Below, piece by piece: positions 1 through 10,865 of a stretch of 64,000 nucleotides of DNA; position 1 is the first letter of the stretch, and each line of letters opens with the position of its first letter. The stretch comes from Ailanthus altissimus (lineage: Eukaryota; Streptophyta; Magnoliopsida; Sapindales; Simaroubaceae). The translations under genes were made by a program, and so were the position numbers. The stretch covers positions 20,842,001 through 20,906,000 of the forward strand of contig OX327697.1 in the NCBI GenBank assembly GCA_946807835.1, written 5' to 3'. Under the pieces are notes generated by a model. The model saw nothing but the letters and a program-made list of their open reading frames with translations. It did no database searches and was not told the origin of the DNA.

Positions 1-1772
1 TAACTTGCAGAAAGAGGAAGCAAGAATATGATAAAATTGACTCTTTACCCTTCTTTTTGGAAACTTTTAAAGGAATTTTAGTGGGATGTTTTCTTCATAT
101 TCCCTATTCTTTCCCTTTTAGAACTTTCACTTAGAAGAAGTCACTATTGTTGCCTTAAAAGACCTCTCGAGCTTAAATGGGCAACTCTACCCAAAACCTA
201 TCTTTACTACACGAATCTTCCTCTTCTCAACCAACTCCTTTAACTTTATTCATCCTTTATATTTCAAGAGCCAACCACTAGATCACAATACACACACAGA
301 GCCAACCACTAGATTACAACACATACATAAGAAAAGACTTTCTAGAAATCGTCCCACTACTTGAACTCTTCCAAATTTCACCTAAAAATTAAGTTTCTCT
401 TTTCTCCCTGTCTTATCTATTTTCTTCTTGAGTAAAACCTTAGAAGAATAAACTCTGTTATACTCCACATTTAAATTAAGCATTGGAGGGTGTCCCTGTT
501 GACGTTTAGCACTAACCATCATTTGCCTTTTGGATTGTGTAGGGCTAATAGCTTCGATCTAACCCTTTAACTCATTCTATATATTTCAACGTTTAAGATT
601 CTTAAATGAGTCCAAATCCACTTCCATGTCTTAAATCATTCGTTTGGTTCAACTTAACCCTTTTAAAATAATTTTTAAATAATTTTATCTCAAATAAACA
701 AATTTAGCCAAAACAACTAATACAGCTGCTTATTAGTAATATATTTCCTCAAATCCAAAAAATACGTGGGCCTTCTCTATGTCTTATGTCTATGAAGTCT
801 AAGATGGAACTCTGCTATGTTGCAAGCAAATATCTATATTTCTCTGTAAGGTGTGCGGGATTAACAAGTTAACTTCTAATAAAGCATACATACTCTATTG
901 CACAGAATCAAAGCTAACTTCAGCTTAGTAATTAATTGAAAAATAGTTAGATATTACTTTTTTTTTAAATATACATTTTACAATCTTCCCAAAGAAGAAT
1001 TATTTAAGGAAAATTGTTATCATTCACCAAACCCAATAGAACGAATCAATGAGCATTACTTTCATGTGTATTTTGTGGTTTAACTTACAACTATTGTGAA
1101 ATAAAAGTATTTGTTAATAAGTAAAATTTGGTGTAAATAATTTTTTGAAAGTAAATAGATATAATTTTGAATATTTATGTGTAAATGAAAACTTTTTGCT
1201 TAATTATTTTTTAAAAAATAAATAAAATCCATAAGCTTGTCTTTTAACCCACAAAAAATTTAACTTTCTCAAACTCCAAATTATATATATTTTTTTAAAT
1301 AACCTTGGCTTGGTATTCATTAAGTTTAATTTTCAAATTTTGAAACATTAAATTATTGTAATTGCAAATCATTTATAAATCAATCAAGAAGTGAAAGGCC
1401 TTTCTTGACCGCTATCAAGAAAATAGCCACTTTTTTAGAAAAAAAATTGGAAAATATTCAAAAATCCCCACTTTTTTAAAGCAAAAATCTATTTCAACCC
1501 CTCAACACATTTATAAACTTTATTAGATAAACACTTAATTTTAAGACTATTTTACCCCTAAAATATTTTTGCATCTCTCCCATAAGCCAATTGAAATTTT
1601 GTACCAAAACGCACTTTGAAATTAGTTAAAATGAGTAAATTTAGAGTAATATAGATTGAAAATTAGTAAATTTAATTGAAAATGATCGAAAAATAGTGAA
1701 AATGAGCAAAATAAAAAAAAGTCAGGGAAAAAATCAAGGTCGCGTCTCATGGACAGGATCTCAAAGGATCTA
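1..1772. other. AT-rich intergenic DNA
   Basis: No open frame here resembles a known protein and no splice-linked exons were found. Runs of A/T dominate from about 960 to 1740. The only clear structure is the short tandem repeat listed separately. It is probably old transposon-derived or intergenic DNA. Confidence 0.6.
267..328. repeat. 31-bp tandem duplication
   Basis: Two adjacent 31-bp units (267-297 and 298-328) share the word GAGCCAACCACTAGAT and differ at only a few positions. It is a simple local duplication with no sign of function. Confidence 0.85.
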
Positions 1773-2060
1773 ACAATAAGAGATTTTAATCAAGGAATAC
1801 AAGAATAGCTCGAGCTCTCTCAAATAATCTATTATCACTCTTAGTACATTTAGTACTCAAGTGATCTCATAGTTACACCCTAATGCACTCAACACTTAGT
1901 GCTTATTTAACTCTTCTATTCTCTCTTATGTTTACATCTTTGATACTTTAATAATTCTAAGAGGTTATAAGAGTTTATGTATTTTTTACAAAAAGGCTTA
2001 AGAAACCCTAAATTTAGTTGAAATAAGAGTCTTTGCATGTGGGAGTCCAACAATTTAGGT
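1773..2060 (-). mobile_element. LTR-like segment, truncated (copia gag-PR family)
   Basis: This stretch matches 3836-4110 closely: both carry AGCTCGAGCTCTCT, a block reading GCACTCA/CACTTAGTG, and GGTTATAAGAGTTTAT. The same blocks in the same plus-strand direction occur in the LTRs at 45943-46764 and 48216-48963, where the element runs on the minus strand. Its orientation is therefore minus. Both ends are worn, so the limits are approximate. The putative coding remnant just downstream reads on the plus strand, opposite to the LTR direction. Confidence 0.6.
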
Positions 2061-2112
2061 TTAGATTGCAGAGTATAGGTGGCAAAGCCAGATTGCAAAA
2101 CAAAGGTTATTA

Positions 2113-3290
2113 ACCATAGCAAAACTCAAGCAAGATATAGAAACGCTCAATTAGATGAATGACTTCAATTTATAAAAGGTAAACATTATGGCTCTACTAG
2201 TAAGTTAAAGGTTAGATTCGGCTTTGAAGAAAACTCAAGTAACTACTAGTGAAGAGAAAAAATATGTGAAGCCTAGAGAGTTAGATTGGGACACCATTCA
2301 TAAGATAGCCCACAGTACCATAGTTTTATCATTGAGTAACAAAGTATTAAGAGGGTTGAATGAAAAGAAGACGACAATGAGTTTATGAAAAAAGCTCGAC
2401 ACCTTATACATGATGAAGTTCTTGACGAATCGTTTATACGTGAAAAAGAAGATGTATAAGTTGTTTATATCTGAGGGGCCTTCAATAAGAGATCATATTA
2501 ACGCCTTCAATAAGATCATCATAGATCTGAGACAATAGACAACAAGATCGAGGATGAAGATAATACCATTATCTTTTTATATTCATTACCACCGAGTTAT
2601 GTGCACTTTATGGATGCGCTCATATATGGTAGGGAGACTCTAACCATGAAGGATGTCAATGCCTCATTGAACTCAAAAGAATTGAGAAAAAAAAATATAA
2701 ATCCGACAGTATAATAGTTTTGGTTATAAGAGGAAAGAAGAACAATCAACTTAGGGGGAGATCCAATAAATTTTTTTTTTGGTTAAAAAAAAAGAATGGG
2801 ACTTTATAAAAGATTATCCAAAAATAAAAAGAATGGATAAAGATACTACAATAGATTGTTATAAGGATAACTTGGAAGTTGTAGATTCCTTTGTAGCCTG
2901 TAAAGAAAAGTACACTGGAGAATAGATAATAGATTCTGACTGTAATGTCCATATATGTTATGATAGATTATTGTTCACCAACGATAAAGCCATTAAGGGT
3001 AAAGTACTAATGGGGAATGACATGCCTTATGAGTCCATGAAGGTGGGTGACATAAGGATGAGGATGCATGATGAAAAGCTTAGGGACTTACTTTGTGTAA
3101 AGTATATTCCTAAATTAAGAAGGAACTAGATATCCCTAGGAAAGCTAAATGAAGAAAGGTATTCATTTTGAGCAGAAAAAAGAATACTAAGGGTAGTAAA
3201 ATGATCTATAATGATGAAGGGTGAGAAGCTTATGGAGGGGCTCTATGTGCTTATAGAATGACCATAGGTGGCTCAAAATAGGTTGTTGAA
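2113..3290 (+). pseudogene. Decayed Ty1/copia gag and protease fragment
   Basis: Plus-strand conceptual translation, with several stops and frame changes, gives a copia gag (UBN2-type) core around 2350-2520 containing the words KKLDTLYMMKFLTNRLYVKK and [16 protein letters not shown] protease region follows around 2920-3170, with IIDSDCNVHIC and NLISLGKL-like words. The protease motif expected as DSG reads DSD, so it would be inactive. It is homologous to the minus-strand gag-protease at 46870-48167. Both stop being recognisable soon after the protease, with no integrase or reverse transcriptase. Non-functional. Confidence 0.8.
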
Positions 3291-3835
3291 GAAATGCAGA
3301 CCACGAGACAACATCTAAAATTAGCTCACTAAAGTGATAAGGGTCAAAAGGGAATGTGTGGCATCAATACTCTTTATAAGAAGCATTCTTTTCTTTGGAG
3401 ACCAAAGTCATGAGCCTAAGATGAATTAAGTCTTGATAAAGACTTAATTGAAATTAGTTTCAAATGATAGAGTATTAGTGTAGATGGATCTAGAAGCCTT
3501 CTAGTAAAGAGATTAGTGATAAGGTTAATATCCTTTAATAAACTAGTATAAGAGCTAGGTTGTCTAACAAACCACAAATAAACCCTATACGTGTACGGAA
3601 GACTTAACTCATAAATTATCAAGAATATAAAAGATCAATACAATAATAAAGATAAAAAAATTAAAATAAACTAAAAGATATAAGATATATATAGTTCAAT
3701 AACAAATGCCTACGTTCATAGTGAATCTGTGATCTAACTTCTTTTATTAACGTTTATAAAATAACTTATAGACGTCTAAGTATCTTTTAAATCACCTAAA
3801 TTTTATAGACCTTTTAACATCTCATAGATCACCTT
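3291..3835. other. Tail of the gag-PR element, AT-rich
   Basis: The first 150 bases resemble the post-protease tail of the related element at 46.8-47.0 kb (shared FGDQSH-like word in conceptual translation). The remainder is AT-rich and unassigned. Confidence 0.45.
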
Positions 3836-4378
3836 GATCTAACAGTAAGAGACCAAGAAATACAAAAATAGCTCGAGCTCTCTTAAAGGATCAATTATCA
3901 CTTGTCGCACTCTTAACATTCAAGAGATCTCATGATTACACACTAGTGCACTCAGTATTTAATGCCTACATAGCTCATCTATTATCTCTTATGTTTAGAT
4001 ATTTGATACTTGAATGATTCTAAGGGGTTATAAGAGTTTATATAGCGTTTACAAAAGGCATAAGAAATCCTAAACCTAGTTGGAATAAGAGTCCTTGTGC
4101 GTGAGAGTTTAAAACCTACTCAAAGAAGTCAATTTGAACAAAAAATGCAAGTTTCCTAAAGTTAGGCGTTGTGGCATAAAGTAGCCCCACCGGCATTAGT
4201 AGTTCTATTTGTAGCACTGCAGTGCTGTCGCCCACCTTTTCTTAATCCTATCTTATGTCCAACTCTTCGTTTGCTCCTCTCTTGTACATCTAACGTGTAC
4301 TTGACATTATGCTGACTCTTTATTGGTATTCATCTCAAATTAATGCTTAAACATAATTGTTGAATCACCAATTCTAAC
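3836..4378 (-). mobile_element. LTR of the copia gag-PR family
   Basis: The plus strand ends in GAATCACCAATTCTAACA, which matches the right ends of the LTRs at 46764 and 48963 (GAATCACCAAATCTCCAATA type). Read on the minus strand it would begin TGTTAGAATTGG. A minus-strand TATATAAA lies near 4053. It also contains GCACTGCAGTGCTG near 4218, a word shared with other LTRs in this window. The left boundary is approximate. Confidence 0.65.
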
Positions 4379-4470
4379 AAAGCATATGCTTATTTTAATG
4401 AAATTCAATAATAGGATGAAGTACTGGTATCAAATAACAACAATGATCCAATCAACATCATGGATGATAT

Positions 4471-6514
4471 TGTTTGGGTCAGTGCTTACGTGCATCCCTG
4501 AATGTACTTATACTTGTGTATTTATATAAGTGTACATTCTCATTAAATCGCTAATACTAATTTATATGGTATTATGCATGTAACGTTGCAGACATTATAG
4601 ATCTGAAGGAGTTTGGATCAGATCTAAAGGTGTTTTGATAACGGCTCATAGTTAGCCATGTTGAGAGATATAATTGTTAAATGTTAGCACAGCTAAGTGT
4701 TAGCTGGTTATAATACTCAACAGATCTAAGAGTTTGAGCCTTGTCTGTAAGGGGACATAGACCTGGGAATATACTAGTAACTGCATAGTTGCAAGAGTTA
4801 TAATCGGGTGCCAGGAAATGCAAGTTGCGCAAGTATGTTCTTGAATAATTGTCCCTGATCTATTTCTGCCACTGTTGGTGGATACCTTTTTATATATATA
4901 TCAACATATGTCGTACCTATAATGTATAAATGATCGTTCCTAGCCGACCGTGAGCTTAGAGCTCGTATTGACATATGGGTATCCAATTAGGATTGGATAT
5001 GGGATAAACTCACGAGGGCCACCGATAGACACCCAATGTAAGCCATCAATGGAGGGTCCTCTCGAGTTGAGTAGTATATGTGGTCCTTTGACCTGAGTGC
5101 CACGGTGGGCTTATAAGTGATCCACCATACTTTGGTTCCACACATGTCACAGACCTTTCATGGTGTGACCGCTGGGTGTCGCTGGGTATGGTCCGATGCT
5201 TATGGAGTCCAGTGTATACAGATATGGGATCCGTCAGCTCCTATATGGAGTTTGATATCTAGATGCTTCGAGACTGTATCTTAGAAAGTTTTGTGGCCAC
5301 AAGCAATCATCCCGGAAAAGAGTTCCACCAGGGTAGAACAATATGGCAAAGGAGTTTGCGCATATTATTCAGTGAGATACAAGTTTGGAGATAAGATATA
5401 GATGAGCACTAGGGGATTTGACGGTGATAATCTATATCCCCGCTCATCCAGGATATCATGACGGAAGGACTATACGTATGCGTTGTAACCTCAGCTTGTA
5501 TAGTTCAACGCGCTGGTTTGTATATCCGTGACGTGTGCGTGGGGCATTGCTCACGGACTCATGGAATAGTTTTATTTGACGAATCGGGCGTAGGACTTAG
5601 GGAGTCCCGCGATATGGAGTGTACTCGTTGTGCATTGGGACAGCGTGCTGAATTAATTTATTTAATCTAGTAATATTCAGCACTACCAAGGGAATACGTG
5701 TGTGTCTGTATTTAAGTGTTAAATACAACAATTAGTTAATAATTGTTATTTATTAATTGTATTATGACACGTAATGTATTGTGGACCTTTAGTTGAGTTT
5801 ACCCAAGTGTGAGATTTGATGGGACCCATTAGAGGGTGAACTTGGTAACTATTTATGTGGGGCGAAATGGTTATTTCTCAATTAAATAATCAAAATATCT
5901 TTTTTATATATTATATAATATATTATTATATATTATATTTATATTATTATTTATATTATATTATATTATATATATATATAAAGAAAGAAAGAAATAGAGA
6001 GAAAAGCAAGAGAATTTGGCCAAATTGGCTGGGAGAGAAAAGAGAAAGAAATGGAGGAGAAAGGAAAAAGAGAAGAAGAAGAAGAAGAAGAAGAAGAAGA
6101 AAAAAAAGAGGAAAAATGAAATTGTTTCATTTTCCCTATGCTTTCAATTAGAGCAATTATGAATTGCTTCACACTCTCAATTTTCTTATCCTTTTGGAGA
6201 AAAAGATAAAAACACACTCCCGACCATTTTGGAGATTAAGAGTTAATCCCAGGCTGAATACATAGCTGTTATTCTAGCTCACCAAGCTCACTGAATTAGT
6301 GACTAGAACTGCACACGAGTTGGTCTCCATGCGAACTCTAGGAAAACACATGTATAATGTTACACGTTTGGTGAGTTCTCTAACCTTACAAATATATTAA
6401 TATGATTAATATATTGTATTTATTGTGTTTATTGCAAAATTTACACATTTTCGCTGCATTAGGCAATAGACACAATTGCACATGTATACACCGACATGCC
6501 TTAGATCCGCCAAC
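4471..6514 (+). mobile_element. Ty1/copia 5' LTR (LTR1)
   Basis: It begins TGTTTGG and ends CCAACA, an inverted terminal pair typical of LTRs, and is followed five bases later by a primer binding site matching plant initiator tRNA-Met. The first 1.2 kb is clearly related to the LTRs at 53847 (+), 12248 (-), 24835 (+) and about 21316 (+). A shared landmark is CTCTCGAGTTGAGTAGTAT near 5060. The last 0.8 kb is not related to the others. It carries a TA-rich stretch (5900-5980) and an AAG repeat (6071-6101). Open frames inside it are not convincing as genes. Confidence 0.82.
5900..6110. repeat. TA-rich and (GAA)n low-complexity tract in LTR1
   Basis: About 80 bases of TATA/TATTAT words are followed by GAAA repeats. 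A run of some ten AAG/GAA triplets (6071-6101) comes next, then A8. Two opposing open frames here are by-products of the low complexity. Confidence 0.9.
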
Positions 6515-6519
6515 AAAAA

Positions 6520-6533
6520 TGGTATCAGAGCCA
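6520..6533 (+). other. Retrotransposon primer binding site (tRNA-iMet)
   Basis: TGGTATCAGAGCCA complements the 3' end of plant initiator tRNA-Met, the usual primer of Ty1/copia reverse transcription. It sits five bases after the CCAACA end of LTR1, as expected. It fixes the plus orientation of this element and the 3' end of its 5' LTR. Confidence 0.9.
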
Positions 6534-6702
6534 TTTTGGGCTTAATTGGGGGTAGTTTGAATGGATGGTTGCAAAAGACCCGGTGAAAATGGTGTGTTTC
6601 AAGTGTTAAAACGCGAATGCCAAATGAGAGTTCACTGGCGCCGCAGCGCTAAGATTTATCGGCCCAGCGCTGAAGGCCTGGCAACTCGGTGCTAGAAGTT
6701 TT
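6534..6702 (+). mobile_element. Copia untranslated leader, part 1
   Basis: Internal leader of the LTR1 element up to the insertion point of LTR-B. GC-rich words such as GCGCCGCAGCGCT (near 6639) and CCAGCGCTG (near 6663) stand out from the AT-rich surroundings. They continue on the other side of the insertion at 12254. The last five bases (6698-6702, GTTTT) are the target-site duplication of the inserted LTR. Confidence 0.7.
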
Positions 6703-7271
6703 TATTGGGTGTGTTATACAAATTAACTAGGGTGCTTGCATGTGGGTTGTGTTCATCATACAAACAATATACATATCTCATACATATATGTGCACAGTGG
6801 AAGATTAAATACAATGAACACAGAAAATACATATTTGATTAACTGAAAATTCGAGATTGAGAAAATATCACCAATAAAACCTTTGGATTAATTTTCTTTG
6901 AAATCCACCATGAAATGAATCTTTGATCAATCCTAGTAATCAACAAAGGTGGGTTTGCGTCACGCCCCAAACCCAAAAGATCTGACACACGACATCACTT
7001 ACATTCATTCAATAATACTTAAACATTCATTTTAATTTCTTTCAGAATTATAGCAATTGAATTATGACTGGGACAATTAGTAAACCGGAGATACGCAGAG
7101 TTTTCTCAGAGATTAACACTCTACTACGTCACCAGTAGCAACTTTGTTACCGGAAGCCCAGAATATATTCATTGCAAATTCTTACTTAAAATCAATCCAT
7201 TACTACACTTGGTGAAACTTAAACTAAATCCAACCTCACACAATAAAATAATACATAAGTATTTATTCAAT

Positions 7272-8590
7272 AGGAACAAATCAAATATCTTATCCCACGT
7301 GTCCCCAAATGAAACACTTAACAACATAACAACTTAGGGAACCCAAGGAACAGCAGAAGCCTTGCCAAATCCGCTAAGCACACATGTACCTTATTTACCT
7401 GAAATCACCATAAACTATAATGAGTATAAAACTCAGTAAGCATACTAGTTTTTCATATATCAAATACAAATACATATATGTACACAATGCATATGTATGA
7501 TATGCTATGATCAATCAAAATCATAATCTTATCAAATCACATATCATGTAAGTGCTTACACATTCTTCCAAAACACATAATAGGAATACCATCACTCAAC
7601 TACTACTTAGTAGGACTTACATATCACATAATGAGCCAAATGTCACTCATAGGTGACATACCGTATGAGAGGAATAGTACAAGTGAGGCCTTTAAATTAC
7701 ACATATATAATGCTCATGCCCGAAGGTAAAAGCCAAACCCTCACCCTGATCATCGGTGAGTCCTCTCACATGCACCAATACGCCACCACACGAATGTGAT
7801 GACTCACTCTTCCTTTAGGTACCAATAGAATCCTCCCTACATACGGAACACATGACATATACCAATCCCGAAGGAAAGGCCACACATAAAGGCTCCACAA
7901 ATCACATAAAATGCCTACTAAGTTAACAGGGACAAATCAAATATCTTATCCCACGTGTCCCCAAATGAAACACTTAACAACATAACAACTTAGGGAACCC
8001 AAGGAACAGCAGAAGCCTTGCCAAATCCGCTAAGCACACATGTACCTTATTTACCTGAAATCACCATAAACTATAATGAGTATAAAACTCAGTAAGCATA
8101 CTAGTTTTTCATATATCAAATACAAATACATATATGTACACAATGCATATGTATGATATGCTATGATCAATCAAAATCATAATCTTATCAAATCACATAT
8201 CATGTAAGTGCTTACACATTCTTCCAAAACACATAATAGGAATACCATCACTCAACTACTACTTAGTAGGACTTACATATCACATATCACATAATGAGCC
8301 AAATGTCACTCGTAGGTGACATACCGTATGAGAGGAATAGTACAAGTGAGGCCTTTAAATTACACATATATAATGCTCATGCCCGAAGGTAAAAGCCAAA
8401 CCCTCACCCTGATCATCGGTGAGTCCTCTCACATGCACCAATACGCCACCACACGAATGTGATGACTCACTCTTCCTTTAGGTACCAATAGAATCCTCCC
8501 TACATACGGAACACATGACATATACCAATCCCGAAGGAAAGGCCACACATAAAGGCTCCACAAATCACATAAAATGCCTACTAAGTTAAC
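7272..8590. repeat. Near-identical 0.66-kb tandem duplication inside the nested LTR
   Basis: Unit 1 is 7272-7927 and unit 2 is 7928-8590. They are almost identical: the differences seen are one 7-base insertion (an extra CACATAT near 8283) and isolated substitutions such as CTCATAGG versus CTCGTAGG. The high identity implies a recent duplication within this LTR copy, or an assembly duplication. Confidence 0.92.
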
Positions 8591-9965
8591 AGTGAGTTCA
8601 AGTACCCTCAAAACACAAAATATTTCTCATAGACATATTACACTTCAAAAGCTTTCTTTATTAAACACATCTTATTTTGAAAACTCACTTTCAAAAATAC
8701 ATGTATGTCCATGTTCAATGTCAATGCTCACATTTATAAACATATATTCACATGTCATATCAAAATATACTTTGACATAACATAAACATATTCTTAACCC
8801 CATTTGCAAAATCATACAAAACAATTACTATGTTTATTGTGATTTCAGTAAAAAAGTCTAGTATACTTACCTCTTAACACTTTTAGCTACAAGACTTAAA
8901 TCTCCTTAACCTATCAATGGAGATTAATCCTTTCATAAGTTACAATTCACACAAAATACTTTAAATAGCTTACAAAATTATACACAATTCATTTATCACA
9001 TCAAATTGGTCTAAATACTTGATTTCTCAAAACCTGTCATTCTGACCACTTACACTTAACAAAATTTTCTAATACATCAAATGATGTCCAATTACTCCGA
9101 AATTATAATATATCATTCTTGACTCATATATCCTTCTTATATCTGAATATTATATAAAAATTCATACACAATCCATTCCATACACACCATGGAATCCAAA
9201 CTACTAACCTAATAGGATCAAGAAACTTACTGAACAGTATTCAATCTCCCAATTTTATAAAATCATATACTAACTCAAAAATTATAAAACTACCACATAA
9301 TTACTCTTAACATATATCTCAGTCCATGATAAATATTTCACTTCCAAATAACTGCCAAAAGTATTTTAAAACTATTTTATTCCATAGCTTTAAAAATCTA
9401 TTAATCAAATACTGCATTGAGCTGATACACTTTAGAAAATTATAACACTTCAACCACATTGATCTAAATTCTCAATTCCGAGTATATCATATTAGATATA
9501 TAAAATTATCATATTCCACAAATTCGTAACTTTTGAAGATCATTCAGTAGGACAAAAATTATTTTTCACTGTATTATACTGTTCATATAGGAAATTTCTA
9601 GAATTTCAGGGTCATTTTGGTAAATTCACAAAAAATTCAATTTCTAGAATTTTGAATCGATTCAAAGTCTCAGATGATACTAAACATGTCTAATTTCATA
9701 TACTCAAAATTTAAAACCAGAATCGAATTACAACAATTTATAAAATTCTTGGATCAAGAGACTATCAAGCAGAAATTCTACAATCCATCATGATTTATCA
9801 AGCTATCTTATAGATCATCATCAATTCTCAAAATATCATACGAAATACACATCAAATCCTCAATTATACATATTTTCAGAAATCAAAACTTAAAGAAATT
9901 AACATAATTAACACCAATAAATTGAGAAATAGTTGTGATATACCTCTTAAAATCCAAAATTCTAA

Positions 9966-10031
9966 TTTCTTCTTCTTTTTCTTCTCTTTCTTCTCTTTCT
10001 CTCCCCTCTTTTTCTCTCTTCTCTCTCTCTA
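9966..10031. repeat. Homopyrimidine tract
   Basis: About 65 bases of almost pure C/T on the plus strand (TTCTTCTTC, CTCTCTCTCT words). On the minus strand this is a GA-rich stretch just downstream of the TATAAAAATA of the nested LTR, in the position of a transcribed leader. Confidence 0.85.
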
Positions 10032-10671
10032 AAAGAGGTAGCTCGACCAAAATGAGAGAATTAGGGTTTTAAAAGTGTATTTTTATACTAAGTGACTAAT
10101 TTTTGGTATTTACAAATTTACCCCCAAAACTTTCAAAGTATTATAATTTGGTCCCTAAAATAAATCTAAAGTCTTGCAATTAAACCCAATGCTAATAGTA
10201 TGACCTTAACCTATACAAAAACTACTAATAACAATATATAACTCAAGTATCACTAACATACAAATAAAATACATATATAAATACTTATTCTTACCAGTTG
10301 TGGATACTAGTTACTACAGTTTGATTGTCTAAAATGACAGCATCTTAATCCAGCATATATGTTTAACTCTTAAACATGATTCATAGTTAAACTATTTAAC
10401 TTAATTAAATTTGTTTTTCCTTTTATTCAACTCTTGAATAAATAAAATAAATCTTGTTTTTAGTTATTACATTTAGTAACCATTTATCTAATTTGTTTTG
10501 TTGTTCTAACACTTAAAACGCAAAACAAATAATTTCAATTTCTCAAATTGAATTGGCTCCCAAAATGCAAAACCTAAAATCTAAAACATCTTTGATTTTC
10601 AATTTCATTTCACTTTATATACTAATGCATAAATTTCAAACTAATTTGAATTTCATTTGCATTTCATTTGG

Positions 10672-10865
10672 CTTAACCTAACCTTAGTTAACATTTAACT
10701 ATAGTTAGATTATTTTAACTTAACCTTTAAGTTAATAAATATTTAATTACTTTAACTATAGTTAACTAACTTAACCATGGTTGGGTTAACCTTTACTTAA
10801 CCTTTAAGTAAGGTTAACTTAACTTAACCATTTGGTTAACTTTTAACCTTAGTTAGGTTAAATAA
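10672..10865. repeat. TTAACC/GTTAAC-dense block in LTR-B
   Basis: Nearly every ten bases contain TTAACC, TTAACT or GTTAAC. The equivalent block in LTR-A lies at about 55240-55440. It is a diverged short-word array, not an exact tandem repeat. Confidence 0.8.

Larger units (their letters stand above)
6958..10318 (-). mobile_element. Nested 3.36-kb solo LTR (chromovirus Tekay/Del-like ends)
   Basis: It is inserted in LTR-B with a perfect 5-bp duplication GTTTG (6953-6957 and 10319-10323). LTR-A shows the empty site as GGTGGGTTTGATTGTC (read on the minus strand). On the minus strand the element starts TGTAGTAACTAG and ends GGGGCGTGACG. That is one base from the usual ACA end, and the termini resemble LTRs of Tekay/Del chromoviruses. 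A minus-strand TATAAAAATA near 10080 is followed by AAACCCTAATTCTCTC and a purine-rich leader, as in an LTR promoter and start site. No coding region is seen. The lineage is inferred from the ends and length only. Confidence 0.75.

Noticed and set aside
5458..5670. 70-codon open frame in LTR1
   Set aside because: Inside the LTR, no homologous open frame in the other copies, and no protein likeness.
5855..6217. Opposing open frames rich in Y/I/R/K and S/F
   Set aside because: Produced by TA and GAA low-complexity DNA.
7261..8592. CRISPR-like or satellite array in the duplicated region
   Set aside because: Only two long units, no spacers; a simple tandem duplication within an LTR in a plant genome.
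10700..10860. Telomere-like repeat suspicion for the TTAACC block
   Set aside because: Plant telomere units are TTTAGGG/CCCTAAA, and the words here are irregular.
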